Part shown: one piece after another, positions 15,053 to 24,195 of the stretch
Numbering within the stretch: the stretch's first letter is position 1
Layout of the letters: every line of letters starts with the position of its first letter
Assembly: GCF_039541575.1 (NCBI RefSeq)
Contig: NZ_BAABGM010000012.1
Coordinates: 1 to 64,000 of the forward strand
DNA: 64,000 nt
Direction of reading: 5' to 3'
From: Fodinibacter luteus
GTDB taxonomy: Bacteria; Actinomycetota; Actinomycetes; Actinomycetales; Dermatophilaceae
The notes under the pieces: generated by a model
The model's input: the letters and a program-made list of their open reading frames with translations, nothing else
What the model was told of the DNA's origin: nothing
The model's database searches: none
Translations under genes and position numbers: made by a program

Positions 15053-18000
15053 TCAGTCCTCGGGCTGGTAGCCCAGGGTCGGGCCCAGCCACCGCTCGGC
15101 GGTGCGCAGGTCCCACCCCTTGCGCGCGGCATACGACTCGACCTGGTCCCGGCCGAGGCGCCCGACGACGAAGTACTGGCTCTCGGGGTGAGCGAAGTAC
15201 CAGCCCGACACCGAGGCACCGGGCCACATCGCCATCGACTCGGTGAGCCGCACACCGGTGCGGTCGGGGCCCCCGAGGAGCGCCATGAGCGTCTCCTTCT
15301 CGGTGTGCTCGGGGCACGCCGGGTAGCCGGGGGCCGGACGGATGCCGTCGTACCGCTCGTGGACGAGGTCCTCCATCGTCAGCTGCTCGTCGGGCGCGTA
15401 GCCCCACAGCTCGCGGCGCACCTTCTCGTGGAGGCGCTCCGCGAACGCCTCGGCGAGCCGGTCGGCGAGGGACTCCAGCAGGATCGCGGAGTAGTCGTCG
15501 TGGTCGGCCCGGAACGCCGCGAGGTGCTCCTCGATGCCGAGGCCCGCGGTGACCGAGAAGGCGCCGACGTGGTCGGCGATGCCGGTGTCCTTGGGCGCCA
15601 CGAAGTCGGACAGGCACTTGTTGGCGACCCCCTCGCGGTGCTGTCCCTGCTGGCGCAGGCCGTGCAGCGTCGTGAGGACGGTCGTGCGGGCCTCGTCGGC
15701 GTAGACCTCGATGTCGTCCCCGATGCCGTTGGCCGGGAAGATGCCGACCACACCGCGGGCGGTCAGCCAGTGCTCGGACTCGATGCGGTCGAGCATGGCC
15801 GTCGCGTCGTCGAAGAGGGCCCGCGCCTGCTCGGACGTCGCCGGGTTGTTGAGCACGTCGGGGTAACGGCCCTTGATCTCCCACGCCAGGAAGAACGGCG
15901 TCCAGTCGATGTAGCGGCGCAGCTCGCCGACCGGGAAGTCCTCCCAGACCCGGGTGAACTGGGTCGGTCCGCGGTGCCAGTGCGCGTCCGGGGGGCCGGA
16001 CCAGCGGTCGGCGCTCTGCTGGGCGAGGAGGTGGGGCCGCATCGGCCGGTAGGAGGCCCAGTCGATGCGCGTTCGGTTGGCACACGCCTGGTCGTAGCTC
16101 GCGAGCGGGCGCTCGCCCGACTTCGCCGCGTGCCGGGCGCGGATGGCGTCGAAGTCCTTGCTCACGCCGTCGAGGAACGGTCCGCGCTGGTCCGCCGAGA
16201 GCAGCTGGCTGACGACCGGGACCGACCGGGAGGCGTCCTTGACCCACACGACCGGTCCGGAGTACTGGCCGTCGACCTTGACCGCCGTGTGCGCCCGCGA
16301 GGTCGTCGCCCCGCCGAGGAGCAGCGGGATGTCGAAGCCCTGGCGCTCCATCTCGGCGGCGACGCGCACCATCTCGTCCAGGCTCGGCGTGATGAGGCCG
16401 GACAGACCGATGATGTCGGCGCCGACCTCCCTGGCCGTGTCGAGGACCTTCTGGGTCGGCACCATGACGCCGAGGTCGACGACGTCGTAGTTGTTGCACT
16501 GGAGCACGACCCCGACGATGTTCTTGCCGATGTCGTGCACGTCTCCCTTGACCGTCGCGGTGACGACGAGCCCCTTGCTCCGGCGGCGCGCGGCCTCGTC
16601 CTTCCCGGCCTCGATGAAGGGGATGAGGTGGGCGACGGCCCGCTTCATGACCCGGGCCGACTTCACGACCTGGGGGAGGAACATCTTGCCGTCGCCGAAG
16701 AGGTCGCCGACGACGTTCATCCCGTCCATGAGCGGGCCCTCGATGACCTCGAGCGGCTGCCCGCCGGCCGCGGCGATCTCGAGCCGCAGCTCCTCGGTGT
16801 CGTCGACGACGTGCTCGTCGATGCCCTTGACGAGCGCGTGGGTGATCCGCTCCCGCACCGGCAGCGAGCGCCACTGCGCGGCCGCGGGGTCGGCCTCCTC
16901 GCCGCTCGTGCGGTAGTCCTCGGCGATCGTGAGCAGGCGCTCCGTCGCGTCGGGGCGCCGGTTGAGCACGACGTCCTCGATGGCGTCGCGCAGCCGCTCG
17001 TCGACCGTGTCGTAGGGCTGCAGCGCGCCGGCGTTGACGATGCCCATGTCCATGCCCGCCTTGATGGCGTGGTAGAGGAAGACGGCGTGGATCGCCTCGC
17101 GCACCGCCGTGTTCCCGCGGAAGCTGAACGAGACGTTCGAGACCCCGCCGGAGACGAGGGCGTGGGGGAGGTTGCCCTTGATCCAGCGGGCGGCCTCGAT
17201 GAAGTCGGTGCCGTAGGCCGCGTGCTCCTCGATGCCCGTCGCGACGGCGAAGATGTTCGGGTCGATGATGACGTCCTCGGCGGGGAAGCCGACCTCGTCG
17301 ACGAGCAGCCGGTAGGCCCGGGCGCAGATCGCCCGGCGGCGCGCGAGGTCGTCCGCCTGCCCGTCCTCGTCGAACGCCATGACGACGACGGCCGCCCCGT
17401 AGCGGCGCGCGAGCCGGGCCTGGGTGAGGAACTGCTCCTCGCCCTCCTTGAGCGAGATCGAGTTGATGATCGGCTTGCCCTGGGTCACCTTGAGCCCGGC
17501 CTCGATGACCTCCCACTTGCTCGAGTCGATCATGAGGGGCACCCGGCAGATGTCCGGCTCGGAGGCCACGAGCTTGAGGAAGCGGTCCATCGCGGCGACG
17601 CCGTCGATCATCCCCTCGTCCATGTTGACGTCGATGACCTGGGCGCCCGCCTCGACCTGCTGGCGGGCGACCCCGAGCGCGGTGCCGTAGTCGTCCTCGG
17701 TGATGAGCCGGCGGAACCGGGCCGAGCCGGTGATGTTCGTGCGTTCGCCGACGTTGACGAACAGGCTGTCGGCGTCGACGACGCACGGCTCGAGCCCGGC
17801 CAGGCGCAGCGCCGGCGCGACCTCGGCCGGCTCCCGCGGCGAGGCCCCGGCAACGGCATCCGCGATGGCCGCGATGTGCGAGGGGGTCGTGCCGCAGCAG
17901 CCGCCGACGACGTTGACCAGCCCCGCGGACGCGAACTCGCCGACGACCCGGGCCATCGCCTCGGGGGTCTCGTCGTACTCGCCGAACGCGTTGGGCAGCC

Positions 18001-18841
18001 CGGCGTTCGGGTGCGCCGAGACGAAGCAGTCGGCGAGGCGCGACAGCTCGGCGACGTAGGGGCGCAGCTCCCCGGCGCCGAGCGCACAGTTGAGCCCGAT
18101 CGCGAGCGGGCGGGCGTGCCGCACGGAGTACCAGAACGCCTCGGTCACCTGGCCCGACAGCGTGCGCCCGGACGCGTCGGTGATCGTGCCGGACACCATG
18201 ACCGGCCACCGCCGTCCGTGCTGCGCGAACAGCGTCTCGAGGGCGAAGACGGCGGCCTTGGCGTTGAGCGTGTCGAAGACCGTCTCGACGAGCAGCACGT
18301 CGGCGCCGCCGTCGACGAGCCCGCGCGCCTGCTCGAGGTAGGCCTCGACGAGCTCGTCGTACGTGACGTTGCGGGCTCCCGGGTCGTTGACGTCCGGTGA
18401 GATGGATGCCGTGCGGTTCGTCGGCCCGAGCGCGCCCAGGACCCAGCGCGGCCGGTCGGGCGTGCGGTCGGTCATCGCGTCCGCCTCGGCCCGGGCCAGG
18501 GATGCCGCCGCCACGTTGAGCTCGTAGGCGACGTCCTCCATCGCGTAGTCGGCGAGGGAGATCCGCTGCGCGTTGAACGTGTTCGTCTCGACGAGGTCGG
18601 CGCCCGCCTCGAGGTAGCCCCGGTGCACCTCGCGCACGATCTCGGGCCGGGTGAGCGAGAGGAGGTCGTTGTTGCCCTGCTGCTCGCTCGGGTGGCCGGC
18701 GAAGCGCTCGCCCCGGTAGTCGGCCTCCGAGAGCCCGTAGCCCTGGATCATCGTCCCCATCGCGCCGTCGAGCACGAGGACCCGCTCGCGCAGGGCGGCG
18801 GTGAGGGCGGCGGTGGCGTCGGGGCGGTGCTGCGGGGTCAC
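15053..18841 (-). CDS. metH: cobalamin-dependent methionine synthase
   Basis: Transfers the methyl group of 5-methyltetrahydrofolate to homocysteine through methylcobalamin. The 1262-residue product has all four modules: a homocysteine-binding barrel (GAMGTMIQ start; zinc-ligand Cys near 251 in GLNCALG and the Cys pair near 315 in GGCCGTTPSHI), the folate-binding barrel (NVGERTNITGSARFRRL), a cap plus B12 domain with the DxHxxG cobalt-ligand motif KGDVHDIGKN near residue 767, and a C-terminal AdoMet reactivation domain (RPAPGYPACPEH). Length is slightly above the usual 1150-1230. The GTG start gives the family N-terminus. No cobalamin riboswitch fits in the 70-nt upstream gap. It sits between genes that are often adjacent. 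Confidence 0.96.
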   Translation of the reverse strand: MTPQHRPDATAALTAALRERVLVLDGAMGTMIQGYGLSEADYRGERFAGHPSEQQGNNDLLSLTRPEIVREVHRGYLEAGADLVETNTFNAQRISLADYAMEDVAYELNVAAASLARAEADAMTDRTPDRPRWVLGALGPTNRTASISPDVNDPGARNVTYDELVEAYLEQARGLVDGGADVLLVETVFDTLNAKAAVFALETLFAQHGRRWPVMVSGTITDASGRTLSGQVTEAFWYSVRHARPLAIGLNCALGAGELRPYVAELSRLADCFVSAHPNAGLPNAFGEYDETPEAMARVVGEFASAGLVNVVGGCCGTTPSHIAAIADAVAGASPREPAEVAPALRLAGLEPCVVDADSLFVNVGERTNITGSARFRRLITEDDYGTALGVARQQVEAGAQVIDVNMDEGMIDGVAAMDRFLKLVASEPDICRVPLMIDSSKWEVIEAGLKVTQGKPIINSISLKEGEEQFLTQARLARRYGAAVVVMAFDEDGQADDLARRRAICARAYRLLVDEVGFPAEDVIIDPNIFAVATGIEEHAAYGTDFIEAARWIKGNLPHALVSGGVSNVSFSFRGNTAVREAIHAVFLYHAIKAGMDMGIVNAGALQPYDTVDERLRDAIEDVVLNRRPDATERLLTIAEDYRTSGEEADPAAAQWRSLPVRERITHALVKGIDEHVVDDTEELRLEIAAAGGQPLEVIEGPLMDGMNVVGDLFGDGKMFLPQVVKSARVMKRAVAHLIPFIEAGKDEAARRRSKGLVVTATVKGDVHDIGKNIVGVVLQCNNYDVVDLGVMVPTQKVLDTAREVGADIIGLSGLITPSLDEMVRVAAEMERQGFDIPLLLGGATTSRAHTAVKVDGQYSGPVVWVKDASRSVPVVSQLLSADQRGPFLDGVSKDFDAIRARHAAKSGERPLASYDQACANRTRIDWASYRPMRPHLLAQQSADRWSGPPDAHWHRGPTQFTRVWEDFPVGELRRYIDWTPFFLAWEIKGRYPDVLNNPATSEQARALFDDATAMLDRIESEHWLTARGVVGIFPANGIGDDIEVYADEARTTVLTTLHGLRQQGQHREGVANKCLSDFVAPKDTGIADHVGAFSVTAGLGIEEHLAAFRADHDDYSAILLESLADRLAEAFAERLHEKVRRELWGYAPDEQLTMEDLVHERYDGIRPAPGYPACPEHTEKETLMALLGGPDRTGVRLTESMAMWPGASVSGWYFAHPESQYFVVGRLGRDQVESYAARKGWDLRTAERWLGPTLGYQPED

Positions 18842-18879
18842 GTGTCGTCGCTTCGGGTCGGCAGCGGGGGCGAGGGATC

Positions 18880-18885
18880 AGTATG
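18880..18885 (-). promoter_or_regulatory. possible -10 box, metH
   Basis: Minus-strand CATACT lies 38 nt upstream of the GTG at 18841, implying a short leader. The match is weaker than most in this window and no strong ribosome site follows. Confidence 0.3.
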
Positions 18886-18899
18886 CCGCCAACCTCACG

Positions 18900-18905
18900 T
18901 AGGGT
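18900..18905 (+). promoter_or_regulatory. -10 box, site-2 protease gene
   Basis: TAGGGT ends 7 nt before the ATG at 18913, choosing it over the ATG ten codons upstream. Confidence 0.6.
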
Positions 18906-18912
18906 CCGTGGC

Positions 18913-20022
18913 ATGTCCGACGAGCAGGCCCCGCCCGGCGCCCTGCGGCTCGGCCGCGTCGCCGGTGTCCCGGTCTACCTCGACCGCACCTGGCTGCTGC
19001 TCGGCGCCTTCGTCGCCTGGACCGGCTGGCGCGCGGGCAGCGACCTCGGCACCGGGACGGCGCTGGCCTACGCGGCGTGGCTCGTCATCGGCATCCTCGT
19101 CGCGGTCCTCGGGCACGAGGTCGCCCACGCCGTCGCCGCGCGGCTGCTCGGGTTCCGGGTCCACCGCATCGTCGCGACGCTGTGGGGTGGGCACACCGCC
19201 TACGACGGCACCGGCACGACGCCGGGTCGCGCGGCGGTCGTGGCGGTCAGCGGTCCGCTCGCCAACCTCGCGCTCGCCGCGCTCGGGGCGGCGGCGACCG
19301 TGCTCCTGCCGTGGCCGGCATCCCAGTTCGCCTCGTCGGTCATGGTGCTCAACCTCCTCCTCGCCGGGTTCAACCTGCTGCCCGGCCTGCCGCTCGACGG
19401 CGGGCAGCTCGTGCACTCGCTCGTCTGGGGGGCGACCGGCCGCCGCGACCTCGGCCTCGTCGTCGCGGGGTGGTGCGGCCGGGTGCTCGCCGTCGGGGTC
19501 GTCCTCGTCTACGCCGTGCTCCCGCTGGTGCGGGGCGAGGTCGACGTCGTCACCCTCGTCCTCGCGCTCGTCATGGCGTGGATCCTGTGGGCCGGCGCGA
19601 CGGCGGCGGTGCGGCGGGCCCCGTACGAGCGGCTGCTCGACCGGCTCCGGCTCGAGGACGTGCTCGAGCCCGTCGCCCTCGTGCCCGCCGTGACGACCGT
19701 GGCCGAGCTCGGGCGCCCGGACCGCCGGGTCGTCTCCCTCGACGAGCGCGGGATGCCGACCCTCCTCCTCCCGCTGCCGTCCGACGACGCCCCCGACGTC
19801 GGGGACGTCGACCCGGGCACCCGGCTGGCCTCGCTCCTCGTCCGGCTCCCCGACGCGTCCGTCGTCGACCTGCCGCCGGGGTCGACGTGCGAACCCGTCC
19901 TGCGGGCGATGGCGACCTCGAACTGGGGGGCCGTCGTCGTCACCTCGGCAGGGCGCCTGCTCGGCCTCGTCACCTCCGACCGGCTCAATGCCGCCGCCGA
20001 GCGCGTGCTCCGCCGCAACTAG
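18913..20022 (+). CDS. site-2 protease family protein (M50)
   Basis: Intramembrane zinc metalloprotease of 369 residues. The HExxH motif is HEVAH with His68, Glu69 and His72 inside a membrane helix; the second metal site is NLLPGLPLDGG starting at residue 154, with the Asp ligand near 162. About six membrane segments fill residues 15-235. The C-terminal third is soluble and resembles a CBS-like domain (ATSNWGAVVVTSAGRLLGLVTSDRLNAAAERVL), as in other actinobacterial members. Its target is unknown. It sits directly upstream of trmI, an arrangement widely conserved near the proteasome genes. Confidence 0.92.
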   Translation: MSDEQAPPGALRLGRVAGVPVYLDRTWLLLGAFVAWTGWRAGSDLGTGTALAYAAWLVIGILVAVLGHEVAHAVAARLLGFRVHRIVATLWGGHTAYDGTGTTPGRAAVVAVSGPLANLALAALGAAATVLLPWPASQFASSVMVLNLLLAGFNLLPGLPLDGGQLVHSLVWGATGRRDLGLVVAGWCGRVLAVGVVLVYAVLPLVRGEVDVVTLVLALVMAWILWAGATAAVRRAPYERLLDRLRLEDVLEPVALVPAVTTVAELGRPDRRVVSLDERGMPTLLLPLPSDDAPDVGDVDPGTRLASLLVRLPDASVVDLPPGSTCEPVLRAMATSNWGAVVVTSAGRLLGLVTSDRLNAAAERVLRRN

Positions 20023-20025
20023 ACT
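20020..20025 (+). promoter_or_regulatory. -10 box, trmI
   Basis: TAGACT overlaps the stop codon of the protease gene and ends 8 nt before the ATG at 20034. Confidence 0.55.
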
Positions 20026-20033
20026 GCCCGCCC

Positions 20034-21020
20034 ATGACACCACCGACGGGCGCCGAGCGGCGGCGCGGCCCCCTGTGCGCGGGGGAGCGCGTCCAGCTCA
20101 CCGACCCGAAGGGCCGGATGCACACCATCGCGCTGACGCCCGGCAAGCAGTTCCACACCCACCGGGGCCACCTCGCCCACGACGAGCTCATCGGGCGACC
20201 GGACGGGTCGACGGTCACGAACACCGCGGGTGTCGAGTACCTCGTGCTGCGCCCCCTGCTCGCCGACTACGTCATGTCGATGCCGCGCGGCGCCGCGGTC
20301 GTCTACCCCAAGGACGCCGGCCAGATCGTCATGATGGCCGACATCTTCCCCGGCGCCGTCGTCGTCGAGGCCGGAGTGGGGTCAGGGGCCCTGTCGATGT
20401 CGCTGCTGCGGGCGGTGGGGGAGTCCGGGCACGTGCACTCCTTCGAGCGCCGTGCGGACTTCGCCGAGATCGCGCGCGCCAACGCCCGCGACTACTTCGG
20501 GGCCGACCACCCGGCGTGGACGGTCACCGTGGGCGACCTCGTCGAGGCCCTGCCGCGCACCGTCCCCGCCGGCACCGTCGACCGCGTCGTGCTCGACATG
20601 CTCGCCCCGTGGGAGTGCCTCGACGTCGTCGCCGAGGCGCTCGCGCCCGGCGGCGTGCTCATCTGCTACGTCGCCACGGCGACCCAGCTGTCCAGGGTGG
20701 CCGAGGGGATGCGCGACCACGGCACCTTCACCGAGCCGCAGGCGTGGGAGTCGCTCGTGCGCGGCTGGCACCTCGAGGGCCTCGCGGTGCGGCCCCAGCA
20801 CCGGATGCACGGGCACACCGGGTTCCTCGTCACGACCCGCCGCCTCGCCCCGGGCGTCACCCCGCCGCTGCGCAAGCGCCGCCCGGGCCGGGGCTACGTC
20901 ACCGCCGAGGAGGCCGACGAGCAGGACTGGACGCCCGAGGCCCTCGGTGAGCGGGTCCCCTCCGACAAGCGGGTGCGCAGGGTGCGACGATCGGTGACCG
21001 AGACCTCCCCGCTGCCGTGA
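20034..21020 (+). CDS. trmI: tRNA (adenine-58-N1)-methyltransferase
   Basis: SAM-dependent methyltransferase making m1A58 in the T loop of tRNA. The 328-residue product has the TrmI N-terminal beta domain (GERVQLTDPKGRMHTIALTPGKQFHTHRGHLAHDELIG), the linker VYPKDAGQIVMMADIFPGA, and SAM motif I VVEAGVGSGALSMSLLRAVG. The catalytic loop region is DRVVLDMLAPWECLD. The tail after about residue 270 is basic (RKRRPGRGYV), then acidic, and is typical of actinobacterial homologues. The start is set by the -10 box. It lies directly upstream of arc, the usual actinobacterial order. Confidence 0.93.
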   Translation: MTPPTGAERRRGPLCAGERVQLTDPKGRMHTIALTPGKQFHTHRGHLAHDELIGRPDGSTVTNTAGVEYLVLRPLLADYVMSMPRGAAVVYPKDAGQIVMMADIFPGAVVVEAGVGSGALSMSLLRAVGESGHVHSFERRADFAEIARANARDYFGADHPAWTVTVGDLVEALPRTVPAGTVDRVVLDMLAPWECLDVVAEALAPGGVLICYVATATQLSRVAEGMRDHGTFTEPQAWESLVRGWHLEGLAVRPQHRMHGHTGFLVTTRRLAPGVTPPLRKRRPGRGYVTAEEADEQDWTPEALGERVPSDKRVRRVRRSVTETSPLP

Positions 21021-21031
21021 GCTGCGCGGGT

Positions 21032-21037
21032 TATCGT
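21032..21037 (+). promoter_or_regulatory. -10 box, arc
   Basis: TATCGT ends 5 nt before the ATG at 21043, slightly closer than in neighbours (TTATCG one base upstream would give 6). Confidence 0.45.
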
Positions 21038-21042
21038 CGAGC

Positions 21043-22794
21043 ATGAGCACCGACGAGCCCACGGCCGAGCAGCCGGGCCCCCGCGAGAGCCTCGAGGCCC
21101 AGCGGGAGTCGCTCGAGGCCGAGATCAGCGCGCTGCGCTCCCGCGGGCAGGGCACGCCCGCCCAGCTGCGCGCCCTCGAGCGCGACCTCGCCGGGCTGAG
21201 GTCGCAGCTCGCGACGATGTCCGCCCAGAACGAGCGGCTCGTGCGCACCCTGCGCGACGCCCGCGAGCAGATCGTGACGCTCAAGTCCGAGGTCGACCGG
21301 CTCGCGCAGCCGCCCGCGGCCTACGGCACCGTCATCGAGACCTTCGACGACGGCACGGCCGACATCCTCACGAGCGGGCGCAAGATGCACGTCGCCGTGA
21401 GCCCCTCGGTCGAGGACGGAGCGCTCGTCGCGGGACGTGAGGTCATGCTCAACGAGGCCATGAACGTCGTCGCCGCCCACGGGTACGAGGTCGTCGGCGA
21501 GGTCGTCCTGTGCAAGGAGGTCCTCGACGACGGCCGGGTGCTCGTCGTCGCCCAGGCCGACGAGGAGCGGGTCTGCAGGATGGCGGCCTCGCTCGCGGGC
21601 GAGACGGTGCGTGCCGGCGACGCCCTGCTGCTCGAGCCGCGGTCCGGGTTCGTCTTCGAGCGGATCCCCAAGGCCGAGGTCGCCGACCTCGTCCTCGAGG
21701 AGGTCCCCGACATCGACTACACCGACATCGGCGGGCTGTCCGGGCAGATCGAGGCGATCCGGGACGCCGTCGAGCTGCCCTACCTGCACCCCGACCTCTA
21801 CACCGAGCACCAGCTCAAGCCGCCGAAGGGCGTGCTGCTCTACGGCCCCCCGGGCTGCGGCAAGACGATGATCGCGAAGGCCGTCGCGGCCTCCCTCGCC
21901 CGCAAGGTCGCCGAGAAGGAGGGCCGGGAGCCGGGGAAGTCCTACTTCCTCAACATCAAGGGGCCCGAGCTGCTCAACAAGTACGTCGGCGAGACCGAGC
22001 GCCACATCCGGCTCATCTTCCAGCGGGCCCGCGAGAAGTCCAACGAGGGCTACCCCGTCGTCGTGTTCTTCGACGAGATGGAGTCGCTGTTCCGCACCCG
22101 CGGGTCCGGCGTCTCGTCCGACGTCGAGACGACGATCGTGCCGCAGCTGCTCGCCGAGATCGACGGTGTCGAGGGCCTGGAGCACGTCATCGTCATCGGG
22201 GCCTCGAACCGCGAGGACATGATCGACCCGGCGATCCTGCGCCCGGGCCGGCTCGACGTGAAGATCAAGATCGAGCGCCCGGACGCCGAGGCCGCCCGCG
22301 ACATCTTCGGCAAGTACCTCATCCCCGGCCTGCCGCTGCACCCGGACGACCTGGAGCACAACGGCGGGTCCGAGGACGCGACCCTGCAGGCGATGATCGA
22401 CGCCGTCGTCCTGCGCATGTACACGGAGGAGGAGGAGAACCGCTTCCTCGAGGTGACCTATGCGGGGGGCGACAAGGAGATCCTGTACTTCAAGGACTTC
22501 AACTCGGGGGCGATGATCCAGAACATCGTCGACCGGGCCAAGAAGATGGCGATCAAGGACTTCCTCGACACCGGCCAGCGGGGCCTGCGCGTCGAGCACC
22601 TCCTCCAGTCGTGCACCGACGAGTTCCGCGAGAACGAGGACCTCCCGAACACGACGAACCCCGACGACTGGGCCCGCATCTCCGGCAAGAAGGGGGAGCG
22701 GATCGTGTACATCCGTACCCTCATCAAGACCAAGGAGGGCACCGAGCCCGGCAAGTCGATCAACACGGTGGCGAACACCGGCCAGTACCTCTGA
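21043..22794 (+). CDS. arc: proteasome-associated ATPase (Mpa/ARC)
   Basis: Hexameric AAA+ unfoldase that recognises pupylated proteins and feeds them to the 20S proteasome. The 583-residue product has the N-terminal coiled coil (about 15-80) that binds Pup, two OB-type domains, and one AAA module: Walker A GPPGCGKT from residue 268, Walker B VVFFDEMESLF near 340-350, and arginine-finger region NREDMIDPAILRPGRLD. The C-terminus NTGQYL gives the GQYL end, whose penultimate Tyr docks into the proteasome alpha ring. In most relatives dop follows closely; here three minus-strand genes intervene. Confidence 0.97.
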   Translation: MSTDEPTAEQPGPRESLEAQRESLEAEISALRSRGQGTPAQLRALERDLAGLRSQLATMSAQNERLVRTLRDAREQIVTLKSEVDRLAQPPAAYGTVIETFDDGTADILTSGRKMHVAVSPSVEDGALVAGREVMLNEAMNVVAAHGYEVVGEVVLCKEVLDDGRVLVVAQADEERVCRMAASLAGETVRAGDALLLEPRSGFVFERIPKAEVADLVLEEVPDIDYTDIGGLSGQIEAIRDAVELPYLHPDLYTEHQLKPPKGVLLYGPPGCGKTMIAKAVAASLARKVAEKEGREPGKSYFLNIKGPELLNKYVGETERHIRLIFQRAREKSNEGYPVVVFFDEMESLFRTRGSGVSSDVETTIVPQLLAEIDGVEGLEHVIVIGASNREDMIDPAILRPGRLDVKIKIERPDAEAARDIFGKYLIPGLPLHPDDLEHNGGSEDATLQAMIDAVVLRMYTEEEENRFLEVTYAGGDKEILYFKDFNSGAMIQNIVDRAKKMAIKDFLDTGQRGLRVEHLLQSCTDEFRENEDLPNTTNPDDWARISGKKGERIVYIRTLIKTKEGTEPGKSINTVANTGQYL

Positions 22795-22838
22795 CCGATC
22801 GCTCCCGACCGCGCCCGCACGCGCCCGCCGGGGTGCCG

Positions 22839-23189
22839 TCAGGAACCGGCGAGACGGGCCACGAGGCGCCAGCCCAGCAGGAGGACCGAGAGCACGGCGG
22901 TGGCCACGACGACGAACGACGGCGCCGTGCCGTCGCCGAGGACCCGGCGCAGCAGCATCCCGACGACGACCGTGCACGCGAGGACGACCGCCCCGAAGGC
23001 CAGCGACCTCGGCCCGGAGTCCAGGGTCAGGCTCGCGACGAGCCAGCCCGCGGCCGTCCCGGCGAGGAACGGCCCTGCCGTGCGGGCCACGCCGGCGAGG
23101 TCGAGGCCCTCCGCGTGCGAGCGCCGGCCGAGCACGGCGAAGAGCACGACGAGCGCCACGTCGAGGACGACGGGCAGCGCCCGGCTCAC
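22839..23189 (-). CDS. DUF3054 family membrane protein
   Basis: 116-residue protein with four predicted membrane helices: the N-terminal VVLDVALVVLFAVLG, AGPFLAGTAAGWLVASL, SLAFGAVVLACTVVVGMLL and VVVATAVLSVLLLGWRLVARL. This is the DUF3054 layout; the function is unknown. The ATG start overlaps the last 4 nt of the upstream PRPP-synthetase-like gene (shared 23186-23189), so the two are probably translated from one mRNA. It converges on arc with a 44-bp gap and no visible hairpin. Confidence 0.85.
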   Translation of the reverse strand: MSRALPVVLDVALVVLFAVLGRRSHAEGLDLAGVARTAGPFLAGTAAGWLVASLTLDSGPRSLAFGAVVLACTVVVGMLLRRVLGDGTAPSFVVVATAVLSVLLLGWRLVARLAGS

Positions 23190-24178
23190 GAGCCGACCCG
23201 GTCGAACAGCGAGCTCTGCCGCGGCGGCGCGTGGGTCGGGTCGACCCCGTCGAACAGGCTGGACACCGACTCGCCGGCGTGGATGCGCTTGATCGCCTCG
23301 GCGAACAGCCCGGCGATGGAACGCACCCGCAGCTCGGGCCAGCCGCGGGGTGCGGGCACGGTGTCGGTCGTGACGACCTCGGTGACCATCGGGTGCGCGC
23401 GCAGCCGATCGACGGCGCGGCCGGCGAACAGGCCGTGGGTGCAGGCGACGGCCGCCTCGGTGACCCCCCGCTCGGCGAGCCGGTCGAGCAGCTCGACGAT
23501 CGACCCACCGGTGGCGATCTCGTCGTCGAGGACGATCGCCCGCCGACCCCCGACGTCGCCGACGATGGAGTCGATGACGACGCGGTCGTCGCCGAGCCGG
23601 CGCTTGGACCCCGCCGCGACGGGCAGGCCGAGCAGCCGGGAGAACTGGGTGGCGTCCTTGGCGTTGCCGAGGTCGGGGGAGACGACGACGCAGCCGGCGA
23701 GGTCCTGCTGCCGGAAGTGGTCGGCGAGCACCCCGAGCGCCGTGAGGTGGTCGACGGGCACCGAGAAGAAGCCGTGCACCTGCGGCGCGTGGAGGTTCAT
23801 CGTGAGCACCCGGTCGGCGCCCGCCGTGGCGATGAGGTCGGCGACGAGGCGTCCACCGAGGGAGATCCGCGAGGCGTCCTTCTTGTCGCTGCGCGCGTAG
23901 GCGAAGTGGGGGATGACCGCCGTGATCATGCCCGCCGAGGCCCCCTTGGCGGCGTCGATCATGAGCAGCAGCTCCATGAGCGAGTCCTGCGTCGGCGGCA
24001 CGAGCGGCTGCACGATGTAGACGTCGCGCTGGCGGCAGTTGGCGAGCAGCTGGGCCTGGAGGCAGTCGTTGCTGAAGCGGCTGATGACGGTCTCGGACAG
24101 GGTCACCCCGAGCTCGTCGCAGATCCGGTGGGCGAGGGGCTGGTGGGCCGACCCCGAGAAGACGACGACCTCGCGCAT
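23186..24178 (-). CDS. ribose-phosphate pyrophosphokinase-like protein
   Basis: 330-residue member of the PRPP synthetase family. Conserved blocks are MREVVVFSGSAHQPLAHRICDELG, SRFSNDCLQAQL, LMELLLMIDAAKGASAGMITAVIPHFAYARSDKKD and DRVLTMNLHAPQVHGFF with the metal-linked His. Several functional segments differ from the housekeeping enzyme: YARSDKK in place of the common YARQDRK, MNLHAPQ for VDLHADQ, and the PRPP loop VLDDEIATGGS for VDDMIDTGGT. It is therefore probably a divergent paralogue whose activity should not be assumed. The start is set by a -10 box 7 nt upstream. It lies in a minus-strand trio inserted between arc and dop. Confidence 0.8.
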   Translation of the reverse strand: MREVVVFSGSAHQPLAHRICDELGVTLSETVISRFSNDCLQAQLLANCRQRDVYIVQPLVPPTQDSLMELLLMIDAAKGASAGMITAVIPHFAYARSDKKDASRISLGGRLVADLIATAGADRVLTMNLHAPQVHGFFSVPVDHLTALGVLADHFRQQDLAGCVVVSPDLGNAKDATQFSRLLGLPVAAGSKRRLGDDRVVIDSIVGDVGGRRAIVLDDEIATGGSIVELLDRLAERGVTEAAVACTHGLFAGRAVDRLRAHPMVTEVVTTDTVPAPRGWPELRVRSIAGLFAEAIKRIHAGESVSSLFDGVDPTHAPPRQSSLFDRVGS

Positions 24179-24185
24179 GCCGGCC

Positions 24186-24191
24186 AGCCTA
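24186..24191 (-). promoter_or_regulatory. -10 box, PRPP-synthetase-like gene
   Basis: Minus-strand TAGGCT ends 7 nt before the ATG at 24178. It sits immediately upstream, in minus-strand terms, of the esterase stop codon end (24196), so this gene has its own promoter. Confidence 0.55.
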
Positions 24192-24195
24192 GCCG

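Noticed and set aside
14942..18400. Plus-strand open frame of over 1100 codons opposite metH
   Set aside because: Rich in Val, Asp, Arg and Gly with no recognisable domain; metH on the other strand is complete and unmistakable.
18842..18912. Cobalamin riboswitch upstream of metH
   Set aside because: The 70-nt divergent gap already contains two promoters and cannot hold the aptamer.
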